A stretch of DNA of 8,216 bases from Microbacteriaceae bacterium. Lineage in GTDB: Bacteria; Actinomycetota; Actinomycetes; Actinomycetales; Microbacteriaceae. The notes beneath the pieces were generated by a model that worked only from the letters and a program-made list of their open reading frames with translations, was not told the origin of the DNA and searched no databases. The stretch's first letter is position 1; each line of letters begins with the position of its first letter. The position numbers were made by a program, and so were the translations under genes. Below, piece by piece: positions 1-5,846 of the stretch. The stretch is taken from assembly GCA_024639925.1 (NCBI GenBank), contig JAHEGA010000030.1:1-8216 (forward strand). Direction: 5' to 3'.

Positions 1-225
1 GTGGTGTTCCTCCCCCAGGTGGCCATCTTGGGCACCGGAATCGTTCAGAAGAAGCCGGTCGTGGTCACCCACAACGGGGACGACTCGATTGCGATTCGCC
101 ACACGGTCTACCTCGCACTGTCTTATGACCACCGAATTGTGGATGGCGCCGATGCCGCTCGCTTCCTCACCATGGTGAAGGACCGACTCGAGGCAGGCGA
201 CTTCGACGCCGACCTGGGGATGTAG
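1..225 (+). CDS. sucB: 2-oxoacid dehydrogenase E2 (dihydrolipoyl acyltransferase), C-terminal end, partial
   Basis: Only the last 74 residues are in the window and the 5' part lies outside it. This is the end of the catalytic domain of an E2 acyltransferase, which moves an acyl group from lipoyl-lysine to coenzyme A in the core of a 2-oxoacid dehydrogenase complex. The active-site signature DHRIVDG is visible, with the catalytic His encoded at 130-132 and the partner Asp four residues later. The stretch LPQVAILGTG just before it is also typical of the family. The frame is open from base 1, so the GTG at position 1 is an internal Val codon and not a start. The fragment cannot tell the succinyl-transferring (SucB) form from the acetyl-transferring form; in actinobacteria one E2 (DlaT/SucB) may serve several complexes. 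The family is certain and the symbol is tentative. Confidence 0.9.
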   Translation: MVFLPQVAILGTGIVQKKPVVVTHNGDDSIAIRHTVYLALSYDHRIVDGADAARFLTMVKDRLEAGDFDADLGM

Positions 226-227
226 TC

Positions 228-932
228 ATGGCGAACAACAAGAAGGCAGAGAAAGAGCCAGGCCGGATAAAACAGCTCTGGCAGGTCTTCAACCTGACCC
301 GCAAGACCGACAAGGCGCTCGTGCCGGTCCTCTTGCTCACGTTCCTCGCGCCACTGGGGGCGGGCATCACCGTCGGTGTGTCGTTCAACAACGGCAGCAT
401 TCTCACAATGGTGCTGTACATGATCACCGGCCTGTTGTTGGCAGTGCTGTTGACCCTCATTATCTTGGGTCAGCGCGCAGAAAAGACGGCTTACAAAGAG
501 ATTTCGGGCAAACCCGGCGCCGTCGGCGCCGTTCTGCGAAGCGCACTTCGCCGCACCTGGCAGGCCAGCGAGTTTCCGGTGGCTGTTAACCCCCGCACCC
601 AGGAGGCTGTCTACCGCGCGGTGGGCAAGCCAGGAGTCGTGCTGATCGCCGAGGGATCGCCCACAAAGACCAAGAAGATGTTGGAGGACGAGCGCCGCGC
701 CGTTCTGCGTGCTGTGCCGGAAATCTCGGTGCACTTCATCCAGGTGGGGACTGACGCCGGTCAAACCCCGCTATACAAGCTCAACAAGACGATGAAATCG
801 CTCAAGAATTCCTTGCGCAAAGCAGAGGTTCTTGCCGTATCGCACCGGCTGACCTCACTCTCGAAGGGCAACTCAATGCCCATTCCCAAGGGAATGGACC
901 CTTCCAAAGTGCGAGCTCCGAAACCCCGCTAA
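228..932 (+). CDS. DUF4191 family membrane protein
   Basis: This 234-residue protein matches the actinobacterial DUF4191 family, whose M. tuberculosis member is Rv2219; its function is unknown. The N-terminus is short, charged and cytosolic-looking (Lys/Glu-rich, residues 1-29). Two hydrophobic segments follow at about residues 31-51 and 58-80, joined by a very short loop (FNNGS). The rest, about 150 residues, is a basic soluble region rich in Lys and Arg, with a VVLIAEG strand near 137-143 and a Lys-rich stretch near 184-198. The ATG at 228 is chosen because GGGGA (216-220) sits 7 bases upstream, inside the end of the E2 gene. The gap from the E2 stop is only 2 bp, so the two genes are probably cotranscribed and translationally coupled. 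The last four bases overlap the end of the opposing RDD gene. The family call rests on sequence style and position next to RDD and glnA1. Confidence 0.85.
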   Translation: MANNKKAEKEPGRIKQLWQVFNLTRKTDKALVPVLLLTFLAPLGAGITVGVSFNNGSILTMVLYMITGLLLAVLLTLIILGQRAEKTAYKEISGKPGAVGAVLRSALRRTWQASEFPVAVNPRTQEAVYRAVGKPGVVLIAEGSPTKTKKMLEDERRAVLRAVPEISVHFIQVGTDAGQTPLYKLNKTMKSLKNSLRKAEVLAVSHRLTSLSKGNSMPIPKGMDPSKVRAPKPR

Positions 933-1324
933 CGCACCACAAGAATCGTGCCGACCAAACGGTCGTGCAGCCCTCGCATGTCCGCATCCACCAGGATCGC
1001 GGGTATCACGAGTGCGATAAGTAAGGGGCGAACCAGTGGTGCGATCATCCCCAATGCGCCGCCCTTCACGGGAGCGATACGGATTCGAGCCACCAGATGG
1101 CCCGGTGAGCCGGCGATGAGCAGTCCCCCCAGCGCGTGTGCTCCAATGAACACCAGAAGTGTGGCGAACCCGTCAGCGCCAAAAAACAGCGCCGAGACGC
1201 CCCAGGCAAAGGCCCAATCCACAGCGAGCCCGAGGACCCTCCGGAGGTACGTGGGAGTCGAGCGTGGGCCACCCATGGGCAACCCAAACTGTTTTCCCGG
1301 CCAGCCGTCCTCAGAGGTGCTCAT
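929..1324 (-). CDS. RDD family small membrane protein
   Basis: The 131-residue protein has the RDD-domain pattern. An Arg (R28/R29) precedes the first membrane segment, which contains Asp36. There are about three hydrophobic segments (roughly residues 29-48, 52-72 and 92-112). A loop carries SPGHLVARIRIAPV, the usual 'SPGk...l.lRV' type of RDD connector. The ending DMRGLHDRLVGTILVVR is also classic for RDD proteins. Function is unknown for this subgroup; some RDD proteins have been linked to ion transport, which cannot be inferred here. The gene sits where Rv2219A lies in M. tuberculosis, but it reads on the minus strand, divergent from glnA1 and convergent with the DUF4191 gene. Its stop overlaps the DUF4191 stop within CTAA (929-932). 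The ATG at 1324 has GGAG only 2 bases upstream, too close for a normal ribosome site, while a -10-like TAGACT lies 6 bases upstream. The message may therefore be leaderless. Confidence 0.85.
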   Translation of the reverse strand: MSTSEDGWPGKQFGLPMGGPRSTPTYLRRVLGLAVDWAFAWGVSALFFGADGFATLLVFIGAHALGGLLIAGSPGHLVARIRIAPVKGGALGMIAPLVRPLLIALVIPAILVDADMRGLHDRLVGTILVVR

Positions 1325-1330
1325 TGCTCC

Positions 1331-1336
1331 AGTCTA
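1331..1336 (-). promoter_or_regulatory. Candidate -10 element of the RDD gene (leaderless start)
   Basis: On the minus strand this reads TAGACT, matching the actinobacterial -10 pattern TANNNT. Counting from the hexamer at -12 to -7, the predicted transcription start falls on the A of the RDD start codon (1324). That would give a leaderless mRNA, a common arrangement in actinobacteria. No convincing -35 hexamer is seen 16-18 bp upstream. The assignment is inferred from spacing alone. Confidence 0.45.
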
Positions 1337-1343
1337 GAAGGAC

Positions 1344-1381
1344 GTAACACGCTGGAAACATAGCGGGAACCCCGGGGTAAT
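1344..1381 (+). promoter_or_regulatory. GlnR-type operator array upstream of glnA1
   Basis: Four five-base half-sites lie at an exact 11-bp period: GTAAC (1344-1348), GAAAC (1355-1359), GGAAC (1366-1370) and GTAAT (1377-1381), each separated by 6 bases. The known actinobacterial GlnR pattern is gTnAc-n6-GaAAc, usually found as two tandem copies. The first pair fits perfectly. The second pair is degenerate: GGAAC lacks the T of gTnAc, and GTAAT keeps G and AA but differs at two less conserved places. GlnR is the OmpR-type global nitrogen regulator that controls glnA in Streptomyces and mycobacteria. The array lies just upstream of the likely glnA1 -10 and covers its -35 region, consistent with an activator replacing a poor -35. 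It also begins 19 bp from the RDD start codon, so it might affect that gene as well. The glnR gene is not in the window. Confidence 0.65.
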
Positions 1382-1391
1382 TGCCCACGCT

Positions 1392-1397
1392 TAGCCT
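1392..1397 (+). promoter_or_regulatory. Candidate -10 element of glnA1
   Basis: TAGCCT fits the actinobacterial TANNNT pattern and would start transcription near 1404, leaving an untranslated leader of about 50 bases. No TTGACA-like hexamer occurs 17-18 bp upstream; that position (about 1369-1374) is G/C-rich and lies within the GlnR-like array. This suggests an activator-dependent promoter. The alternative TAGGCA at 1399-1404 fits less well. Confidence 0.4.
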
Positions 1398-1406
1398 GTA
1401 GGCAGT

Positions 1407-1420
1407 CCCGAAACCTCGGG
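1407..1420 (+). other. Small hairpin in the glnA1 leader
   Basis: CCCGA (1407-1411) and TCGGG (1416-1420) can pair as a 5-bp stem with a four-base loop AACC. It would lie at the very start of the predicted glnA1 transcript and well upstream of the ribosome site. The stem is short, has no U tract and matches no RNA family I recognise, so any role is uncertain. Confidence 0.3.
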
Positions 1421-1440
1421 TCCCTCCATCCCACGAATTC

Positions 1441-1445
1441 AGGAG
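1441..1445 (+). promoter_or_regulatory. Ribosome binding site that fixes the glnA1 start
   Basis: AGGAG stands 8 bases before the ATG at 1454. It overlaps the in-frame GTG at 1445, which would otherwise give a protein three residues longer. Since a ribosome site cannot overlap its own start codon, the ATG at 1454 is the supported start. The resulting N-terminus, MFKDSSEVL, is the usual one for actinobacterial GlnA1. Confidence 0.85.
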
Positions 1446-1453
1446 TGAACATT

Positions 1454-2878
1454 ATGTTCAAAGATTCTTCGGAAGTCCTTGCGTACATCAAGAAAAATGA
1501 CGTCAAGTTCCTTGACATCCGTTTCACCGATCTTCCCGGCGTGCAGCAGCACTTCAACATCCCCGCTGCCTCTGTTGACGAAGAGTTCTTCACCGTGGGG
1601 CAGCTGTTTGACGGCTCGTCCATTCGCGGTTTCCAGCAGATTCACGAATCCGACTTGCAGCTGATCCCCGATGTGACCAGCGCCTACATGGACCCCTTCC
1701 GCGACGAGTCGACGCTGATCATGGTGTTTGACATTTACAACCCCCGCAACGGCGAAATTTACAGCCGTGACCCGCGTCAGGTGGCTCACAAAGCGGAGAA
1801 GTACCTCGCCAGCACCGGAATCGCTGACACCGCGTTCTTCGCCCCCGAAGCCGAGTTCTACATCTTCGACGACGTGCGCTACGACGTTCGCCAGAACCGC
1901 AGCTTCTACGAAGTGGACTCCATCGAAGGGGCCTGGAACACGGGCCGCAACGAAGAGGGTGGCAACCTTGCCAACAAGACCCCCTACAAGGGTGGCTATT
2001 TCCCGGTGAGCCCCATCGACCACTTTGCCGACCTGCGAGATGACATCTGCTTGAAGTTAGCCGAGGCTGGTCTGATTGTGGAGCGCTCGCACCACGAGGT
2101 CGGTACCGCCGGTCAGGGTGAAATCAACTACCGTTTTGACACGATGGTTCGCTCGGCAGACGACATCCTCAAGTTCAAATACATCGTCAAAAACACCGCA
2201 CTGCAGTGGGGTAAGACCGCTACCTTCATGCCTAAGCCCCTCATGGGTGACAACGGCTCGGGCATGCACACCCACCAGTCGCTCTGGAATGACGGCAAGC
2301 CACTGTTCTACGACGAGGCAGGCTACGGCGGCCTCAGCGATGTTGCCCGCTGGTACATCGGGGGAATCCTGAAGCACGCACCCGCGCTGTTGGCTTTCAC
2401 CAACCCCAGCCTGAACAGCTACCACCGCTTGGTGGCAGGTTTCGAGGCTCCGATCAACCTGGTCTACTCGGCCGGTAACCGCTCGGCTGCGGTTCGCATT
2501 CCGATTACGGGCACCAACCCGAAGGCTAAGCGCATCGAGTTCCGCGCGCCGGATGCCTCCGGCAACCCGTACCTCGCGTTCGCTGCTCAGATGATGGCTG
2601 GCCTCGATGGTATCCAGAACAAGATTGAGCCCCACGAGCCGGTAGACAAGGACCTCTACGAGTTGCCTCCCGAGGAAGCAAAAGCGATTCCTCAACTGCC
2701 GACCTCGCTTGAGGCAGCGCTGGAAGCCCTCGAAGCAGACCACGAGTTCTTGACCAAGGGAGGCGTCTTCACGCCCGACCTGATCGAGACCTGGGTCGCG
2801 ATGAAGCGTGAGAACGAGATTGCGCCGATGGCACAGCGTCCTCACCCCTTCGAATACGAGCTGTACTTCAGCGTCTAA
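1454..2878 (+). CDS. glnA: Type I glutamine synthetase (GlnA1), adenylylatable
   Basis: This cytosolic enzyme makes glutamine from glutamate, ammonia and ATP, and works as a dodecamer. The 474-residue length is normal for GSI-beta enzymes (M. tuberculosis GlnA1 has 478). The active-site elements are complete: FDGSS with Asp53 (ammonium site), EAEFY with metal ligands Glu132 and Glu134, Tyr182, HHEVG...GE with Glu215 and Glu223, His272 in GMHTH, flap Glu331 in GFEAP, Arg343 in NRS and Arg365 in EFRAPD. The adenylylation loop DKDLYELPPEE is present; its Tyr402 is encoded at 2657-2659 and is the target of GlnE. The 25-residue insertion typical of this subclass and the C-terminal FEYELYFSV are also present. 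The ATG at 1454 is preferred to the GTG at 1445. Transcription is probably nitrogen-controlled through the GlnR-like array upstream. The gene converges on glnE across a hairpin terminator. Confidence 0.97.
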   Translation: MFKDSSEVLAYIKKNDVKFLDIRFTDLPGVQQHFNIPAASVDEEFFTVGQLFDGSSIRGFQQIHESDLQLIPDVTSAYMDPFRDESTLIMVFDIYNPRNGEIYSRDPRQVAHKAEKYLASTGIADTAFFAPEAEFYIFDDVRYDVRQNRSFYEVDSIEGAWNTGRNEEGGNLANKTPYKGGYFPVSPIDHFADLRDDICLKLAEAGLIVERSHHEVGTAGQGEINYRFDTMVRSADDILKFKYIVKNTALQWGKTATFMPKPLMGDNGSGMHTHQSLWNDGKPLFYDEAGYGGLSDVARWYIGGILKHAPALLAFTNPSLNSYHRLVAGFEAPINLVYSAGNRSAAVRIPITGTNPKAKRIEFRAPDASGNPYLAFAAQMMAGLDGIQNKIEPHEPVDKDLYELPPEEAKAIPQLPTSLEAALEALEADHEFLTKGGVFTPDLIETWVAMKRENEIAPMAQRPHPFEYELYFSV

Positions 2879-2889
2879 GTTCGAACCTT

Positions 2890-2923
2890 CTGGCGGGTCC
2901 TATCGTGGGATGGGGCCCGCCAG
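2890..2923. terminator. Bidirectional hairpin terminator between glnA1 and glnE
   Basis: CTGGCGGGTCC (2890-2900) pairs with GGGCCCGCCAG (2913-2923), an 11-bp stem with one G-T wobble and a loop of about 12 bases. CGAAC (2882-2886) and GTTCG (2923-2927) can add weak outer pairing. It fills most of the 49-bp space between two convergent genes, as expected of a shared terminator. Neither strand has a long U tract: TTCGTT follows on the plus strand and GAAGGTTCG on the minus strand. Such weak tails are common in actinobacterial terminators. Confidence 0.75.
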
Positions 2924-2927
2924 TTCG

Positions 2928-5834
2928 TTAACGGATGTCGGTTTCGTAAAACACTCTCTCGAAAACGGCACGCGCTCGCCGCGTCGCCCGAAGGTACTGG
3001 TCTTCCAGGACGCTCGCCGACAGTGGCGGGTATCCCATCAAACGCGCTGCGCCCTCCAATCCGACACGATCATCCGGCAGAACATCGGTGGAGCGTGAAC
3101 CAAAGAGCGCCAAGGCGGTCCGAATTCCGGATGCTAATGTCCACGCGGTCTCGAGCTGGGTGGCATCCTCATTGCTCAGCAGTCCACACTCGCTGAGGGC
3201 TGCGAGAGCACTGATTGTGGAGGGGGTGCGAATCTCCGGGTGGGTATGTCCGTGTTGCAGCTGCAGCAATTGAATCAGCCACTCCACGTCACTCAACGAT
3301 CCACGGCCGAGCTTCACATGCCGTGAGGGGTCAGTGCCCTGTGGCAACCGCTCCGCTTCCACCCGGGCCTTGATGCGGCGAATGTCTCGGGCCTGGTCTG
3401 GACCAAACTCCTGCGGGTAACGATAAGGCGCTGCCATGTCGAGGAAACGAGCGGCGAGATCCTCATCCCCCGCGCAGTGTGCTGCGCGCAATAGTGCCTG
3501 AGCTTCCCAGCCCAAAGCCCAGCGTTGGTAGTACTGCTCATACGCTTCGAGGCTTCGCACCAGGGGTCCGTTCTTGCCCTCCGGGCGCAACCCCGCGTCC
3601 AATTCCAACGGGAACAGGACATCCTCCCCATATTTTTTGACATCGCGAACGATGGCGTCTGCCAGTGCGCCTGCCTGGTCGCCAGCACCCGCGTCCTGGT
3701 AGACCCAGAGCACATCCAAATCCGAGGAAAAACCAATCTCGCGACCACCCAGGCGGCCCATGCTGATCACGGCAAAGTCCACGCCCGTGACGCCCTCGCG
3801 GGCGAGCGACAGGAGCCCCTCTACATGTGCTGCTGCCAGATCAGTGAGCCCCGCAGCGGTTGTTGAAGTCTCAGAAATCCCAAGAATGCTCCCCAGAGCC
3901 AGCCGAAGCAGCTCACGACGCCGGAAGGTGCGCAACGCCCCAGCAGCGGCGTCACTATCTACGCGGTGACGCTGCAGGGTGGCCTGAACCTCCTCCGCAA
4001 GAGAGTCCAGGCTCCGGGGCACAAGATCCTCGTCGTCATCCAGCCATTCAGCGCCCTCCGGGACGCGAGCAAAGAGTTTTTGCACAAAGCCGCTGGTGGA
4101 GAGTACCTGGGTGAGACGTTTCGCAGCACCCGACGAGTCCCGCAGCATCCGCAAGAACCAATACGCCTCTCCTAGGTTCTCGCTGAGGTTCCGAAACGCC
4201 AGCAATCCCCCGTCGGGGTCCGTTCCCTCTGCGAGCCATTGCAAAATGACCGGTAACAGAGCGCGCTGGATCGCTGCCCTGCGCGAAACTCCCTGGGTAA
4301 GTGCTGCCAGGTGGTGGAGGGCACCTTCGGGGTTCACAAACCCCGAGGCGCCCAACCGAAGGGCTGCCTGGGAACTGGTAAGCGAACTCCCAGATTCGTC
4401 GAGGCTCGCGACAGCGGAGAGCAGAGGCCGGTAGAAGAGTTTTTCGTGCAGGCTACGAACGTGACGACGAGTCGTTCGCCACACCTCTCCAACCCCCTCC
4501 GCAGTGTCTGCCAATCCGGTGCGACGGGCCAGGAGGCGCAGGTCTTCCTCGCCTTCGGGCATGACGTGGCTACGCACCATCGATCCCAGCTGGATCCGGT
4601 GCTCCAGTAACCGCAGGGTTCGATAGGCGCCATCGAATTCCTCGGCTTCCACGCGGCCCACATAACCGGCATGCGACAGGGCGCGAAGCGCACCCAGGGT
4701 GTCTCGTTGGCGAATGGACTCATCGTTCGCGCCATGCACGAGTTGCAGCAACTGAATCGTGAATTCGATATCGCGCAGTCCGCCAGGCCCCAGCTTCACC
4801 TGCCGGTCCCGCTCGTCCGCAGGGATGTTGCTGGTCACCCGCTCACGCATTCGCTGCACCTGCTCCACAAAACCCGGCCGCTGTGAAGCGCCAAACACCA
4901 GGGGGTGGAGCGCCTCCACATAGCGCTCCCCCAAGTTCTTATCCCCCGCGATCGGGCGAGCCTTCAGTAGCGCCTGAAACTCCCAGTCGCTGGCCCATCG
5001 GTCGTAATAAGCCAGGTGAGACTCCAGCGTGCGCACGAGCGCACCGTCTTTCCCTTCGGGACGCAAATTGGCGTCCACCTCCCACAGACCCGGCTCTGCA
5101 CCAAACTCCATGAGATTGCGGGCGGTCTCCCGCGCCAACAGCGTCGCCCCCTGCAGCACCGTCTCGCTCGGCGCGCCTTCGGGAACTTCAGTGACGTAGA
5201 TGACATCGACGTCACTGAGGTAATTGAGCTCTCGCGCCCCGGTTTTCCCCATCCCGATAATCGCAAGTGGTACCTCCTCCGCGGGGAGTGAGTGCTGGCG
5301 ACGGGCAATCTCGAGCGCCACCTCGAGGCACGCTCCGGCCATATCAGCCAGACACGCTGCCACCTGCGGCAAGACCTGCCTGGGGTCCTCCGCCAGGGCG
5401 TCAAACAGAGCGAGCTGGCAGAGGTTTTTGCGGTACTGCACCCGCAGTGCCACAACAGCCTCCGTGGGTTCCAGGGCCTGGGTAACGGAGGAAAACAGCT
5501 CCACCCAGCCCTGTGCCGCCGGAAGCACCGTCAGAGGCTCGGCAAAAAGTGTCCACTGTTCGGGTCGCCGCAACAAAAAATCGGTCAGGCCCTGGCTCAT
5601 ACCGGTCAGCACAATGAGGGCATCTCTGGCACGGGAAGTTTTGACGAGCGCGGTCCAGGACCGTGGGTGGGCATCCCTCAAGGCCAAACACGCGGCGAGG
5701 GACGCATCTGGGTCCGCGGAGCGCTCGAAAACACCAGGCTCCCAGCCGAGGTTCCCCAGCCGTTCCTGTGCGGCACTCAGGTCGCTAAAGCCGGCTTTAG
5801 CAAGGACCTGGAGAGTCGATCGCTCCCTAGTCAT
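2928..5834 (-). CDS. glnE: Bifunctional glutamine synthetase adenylyltransferase / adenylyl-removing enzyme
   Basis: GlnE switches glutamine synthetase off by attaching AMP to its regulatory tyrosine, and on again by phosphorolysis. The 968 residues are in the normal range (E. coli 946, M. tuberculosis 994). The protein is an internal duplication. The N-terminal adenylyl-removing half has GMGKTGAREL..SDVDVI at 194-212 (Asp208, Asp210), LRPEGKDG at 257-264 and KLGPGGLRDIEF at 347-358. The C-terminal adenylyltransferase half repeats these as SMGRLGGREI..SDLDVL at 691-709 (Asp705, Asp707), LRPEGKNG at 749-756 and KLGRGSLSDVEW at 841-852. All catalytic acidic residues are kept, so both activities should be present. 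The ATG at 5834 is the only usual start near the N-terminus, because an in-frame TGA lies at 5846-5844. GGGG directly abuts it, leaving no spacer. The gene follows glnA2 by 12 bp, so translation is probably coupled to it. Its likely substrate is GlnA1, encoded convergently. Confidence 0.97.
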   Translation of the reverse strand: MTRERSTLQVLAKAGFSDLSAAQERLGNLGWEPGVFERSADPDASLAACLALRDAHPRSWTALVKTSRARDALIVLTGMSQGLTDFLLRRPEQWTLFAEPLTVLPAAQGWVELFSSVTQALEPTEAVVALRVQYRKNLCQLALFDALAEDPRQVLPQVAACLADMAGACLEVALEIARRQHSLPAEEVPLAIIGMGKTGARELNYLSDVDVIYVTEVPEGAPSETVLQGATLLARETARNLMEFGAEPGLWEVDANLRPEGKDGALVRTLESHLAYYDRWASDWEFQALLKARPIAGDKNLGERYVEALHPLVFGASQRPGFVEQVQRMRERVTSNIPADERDRQVKLGPGGLRDIEFTIQLLQLVHGANDESIRQRDTLGALRALSHAGYVGRVEAEEFDGAYRTLRLLEHRIQLGSMVRSHVMPEGEEDLRLLARRTGLADTAEGVGEVWRTTRRHVRSLHEKLFYRPLLSAVASLDESGSSLTSSQAALRLGASGFVNPEGALHHLAALTQGVSRRAAIQRALLPVILQWLAEGTDPDGGLLAFRNLSENLGEAYWFLRMLRDSSGAAKRLTQVLSTSGFVQKLFARVPEGAEWLDDDEDLVPRSLDSLAEEVQATLQRHRVDSDAAAGALRTFRRRELLRLALGSILGISETSTTAAGLTDLAAAHVEGLLSLAREGVTGVDFAVISMGRLGGREIGFSSDLDVLWVYQDAGAGDQAGALADAIVRDVKKYGEDVLFPLELDAGLRPEGKNGPLVRSLEAYEQYYQRWALGWEAQALLRAAHCAGDEDLAARFLDMAAPYRYPQEFGPDQARDIRRIKARVEAERLPQGTDPSRHVKLGRGSLSDVEWLIQLLQLQHGHTHPEIRTPSTISALAALSECGLLSNEDATQLETAWTLASGIRTALALFGSRSTDVLPDDRVGLEGAARLMGYPPLSASVLEDQYLRATRRARAVFERVFYETDIR

Positions 5835-5846
5835 CCCCGCACGTCA

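Noticed and set aside
123..764. Minus-strand open frame opposite the E2 and DUF4191 genes
   Set aside because: The plus-strand genes have family motifs and a proper ribosome site. This frame has no recognisable domain.
1370..1377. CCCCGGGG palindrome as a separate operator
   Set aside because: It falls across a spacer and half-sites of the GlnR-like array and is easily produced by G/C-rich composition, so there is no reason to list it on its own.
1394..1420. Possible riboswitch or attenuator in the glnA1 leader (short inverted repeats at 1394-1403 and 1407-1420)
   Set aside because: The stems are only 4-5 bp, there is no U tract or competing structure, and I recognise no known glutamine-sensing RNA here. 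I recorded only the stronger small hairpin.
1445..1453. GTG at 1445 as the glnA1 start, giving three extra residues
   Set aside because: The AGGAG ribosome site overlaps this GTG and is correctly spaced for the ATG at 1454, which also gives the usual GlnA1 N-terminus.
1439..2023. Minus-strand open frame opposite glnA1
   Set aside because: It overlaps the highly conserved N-terminal half of glutamine synthetase and has no independent support.
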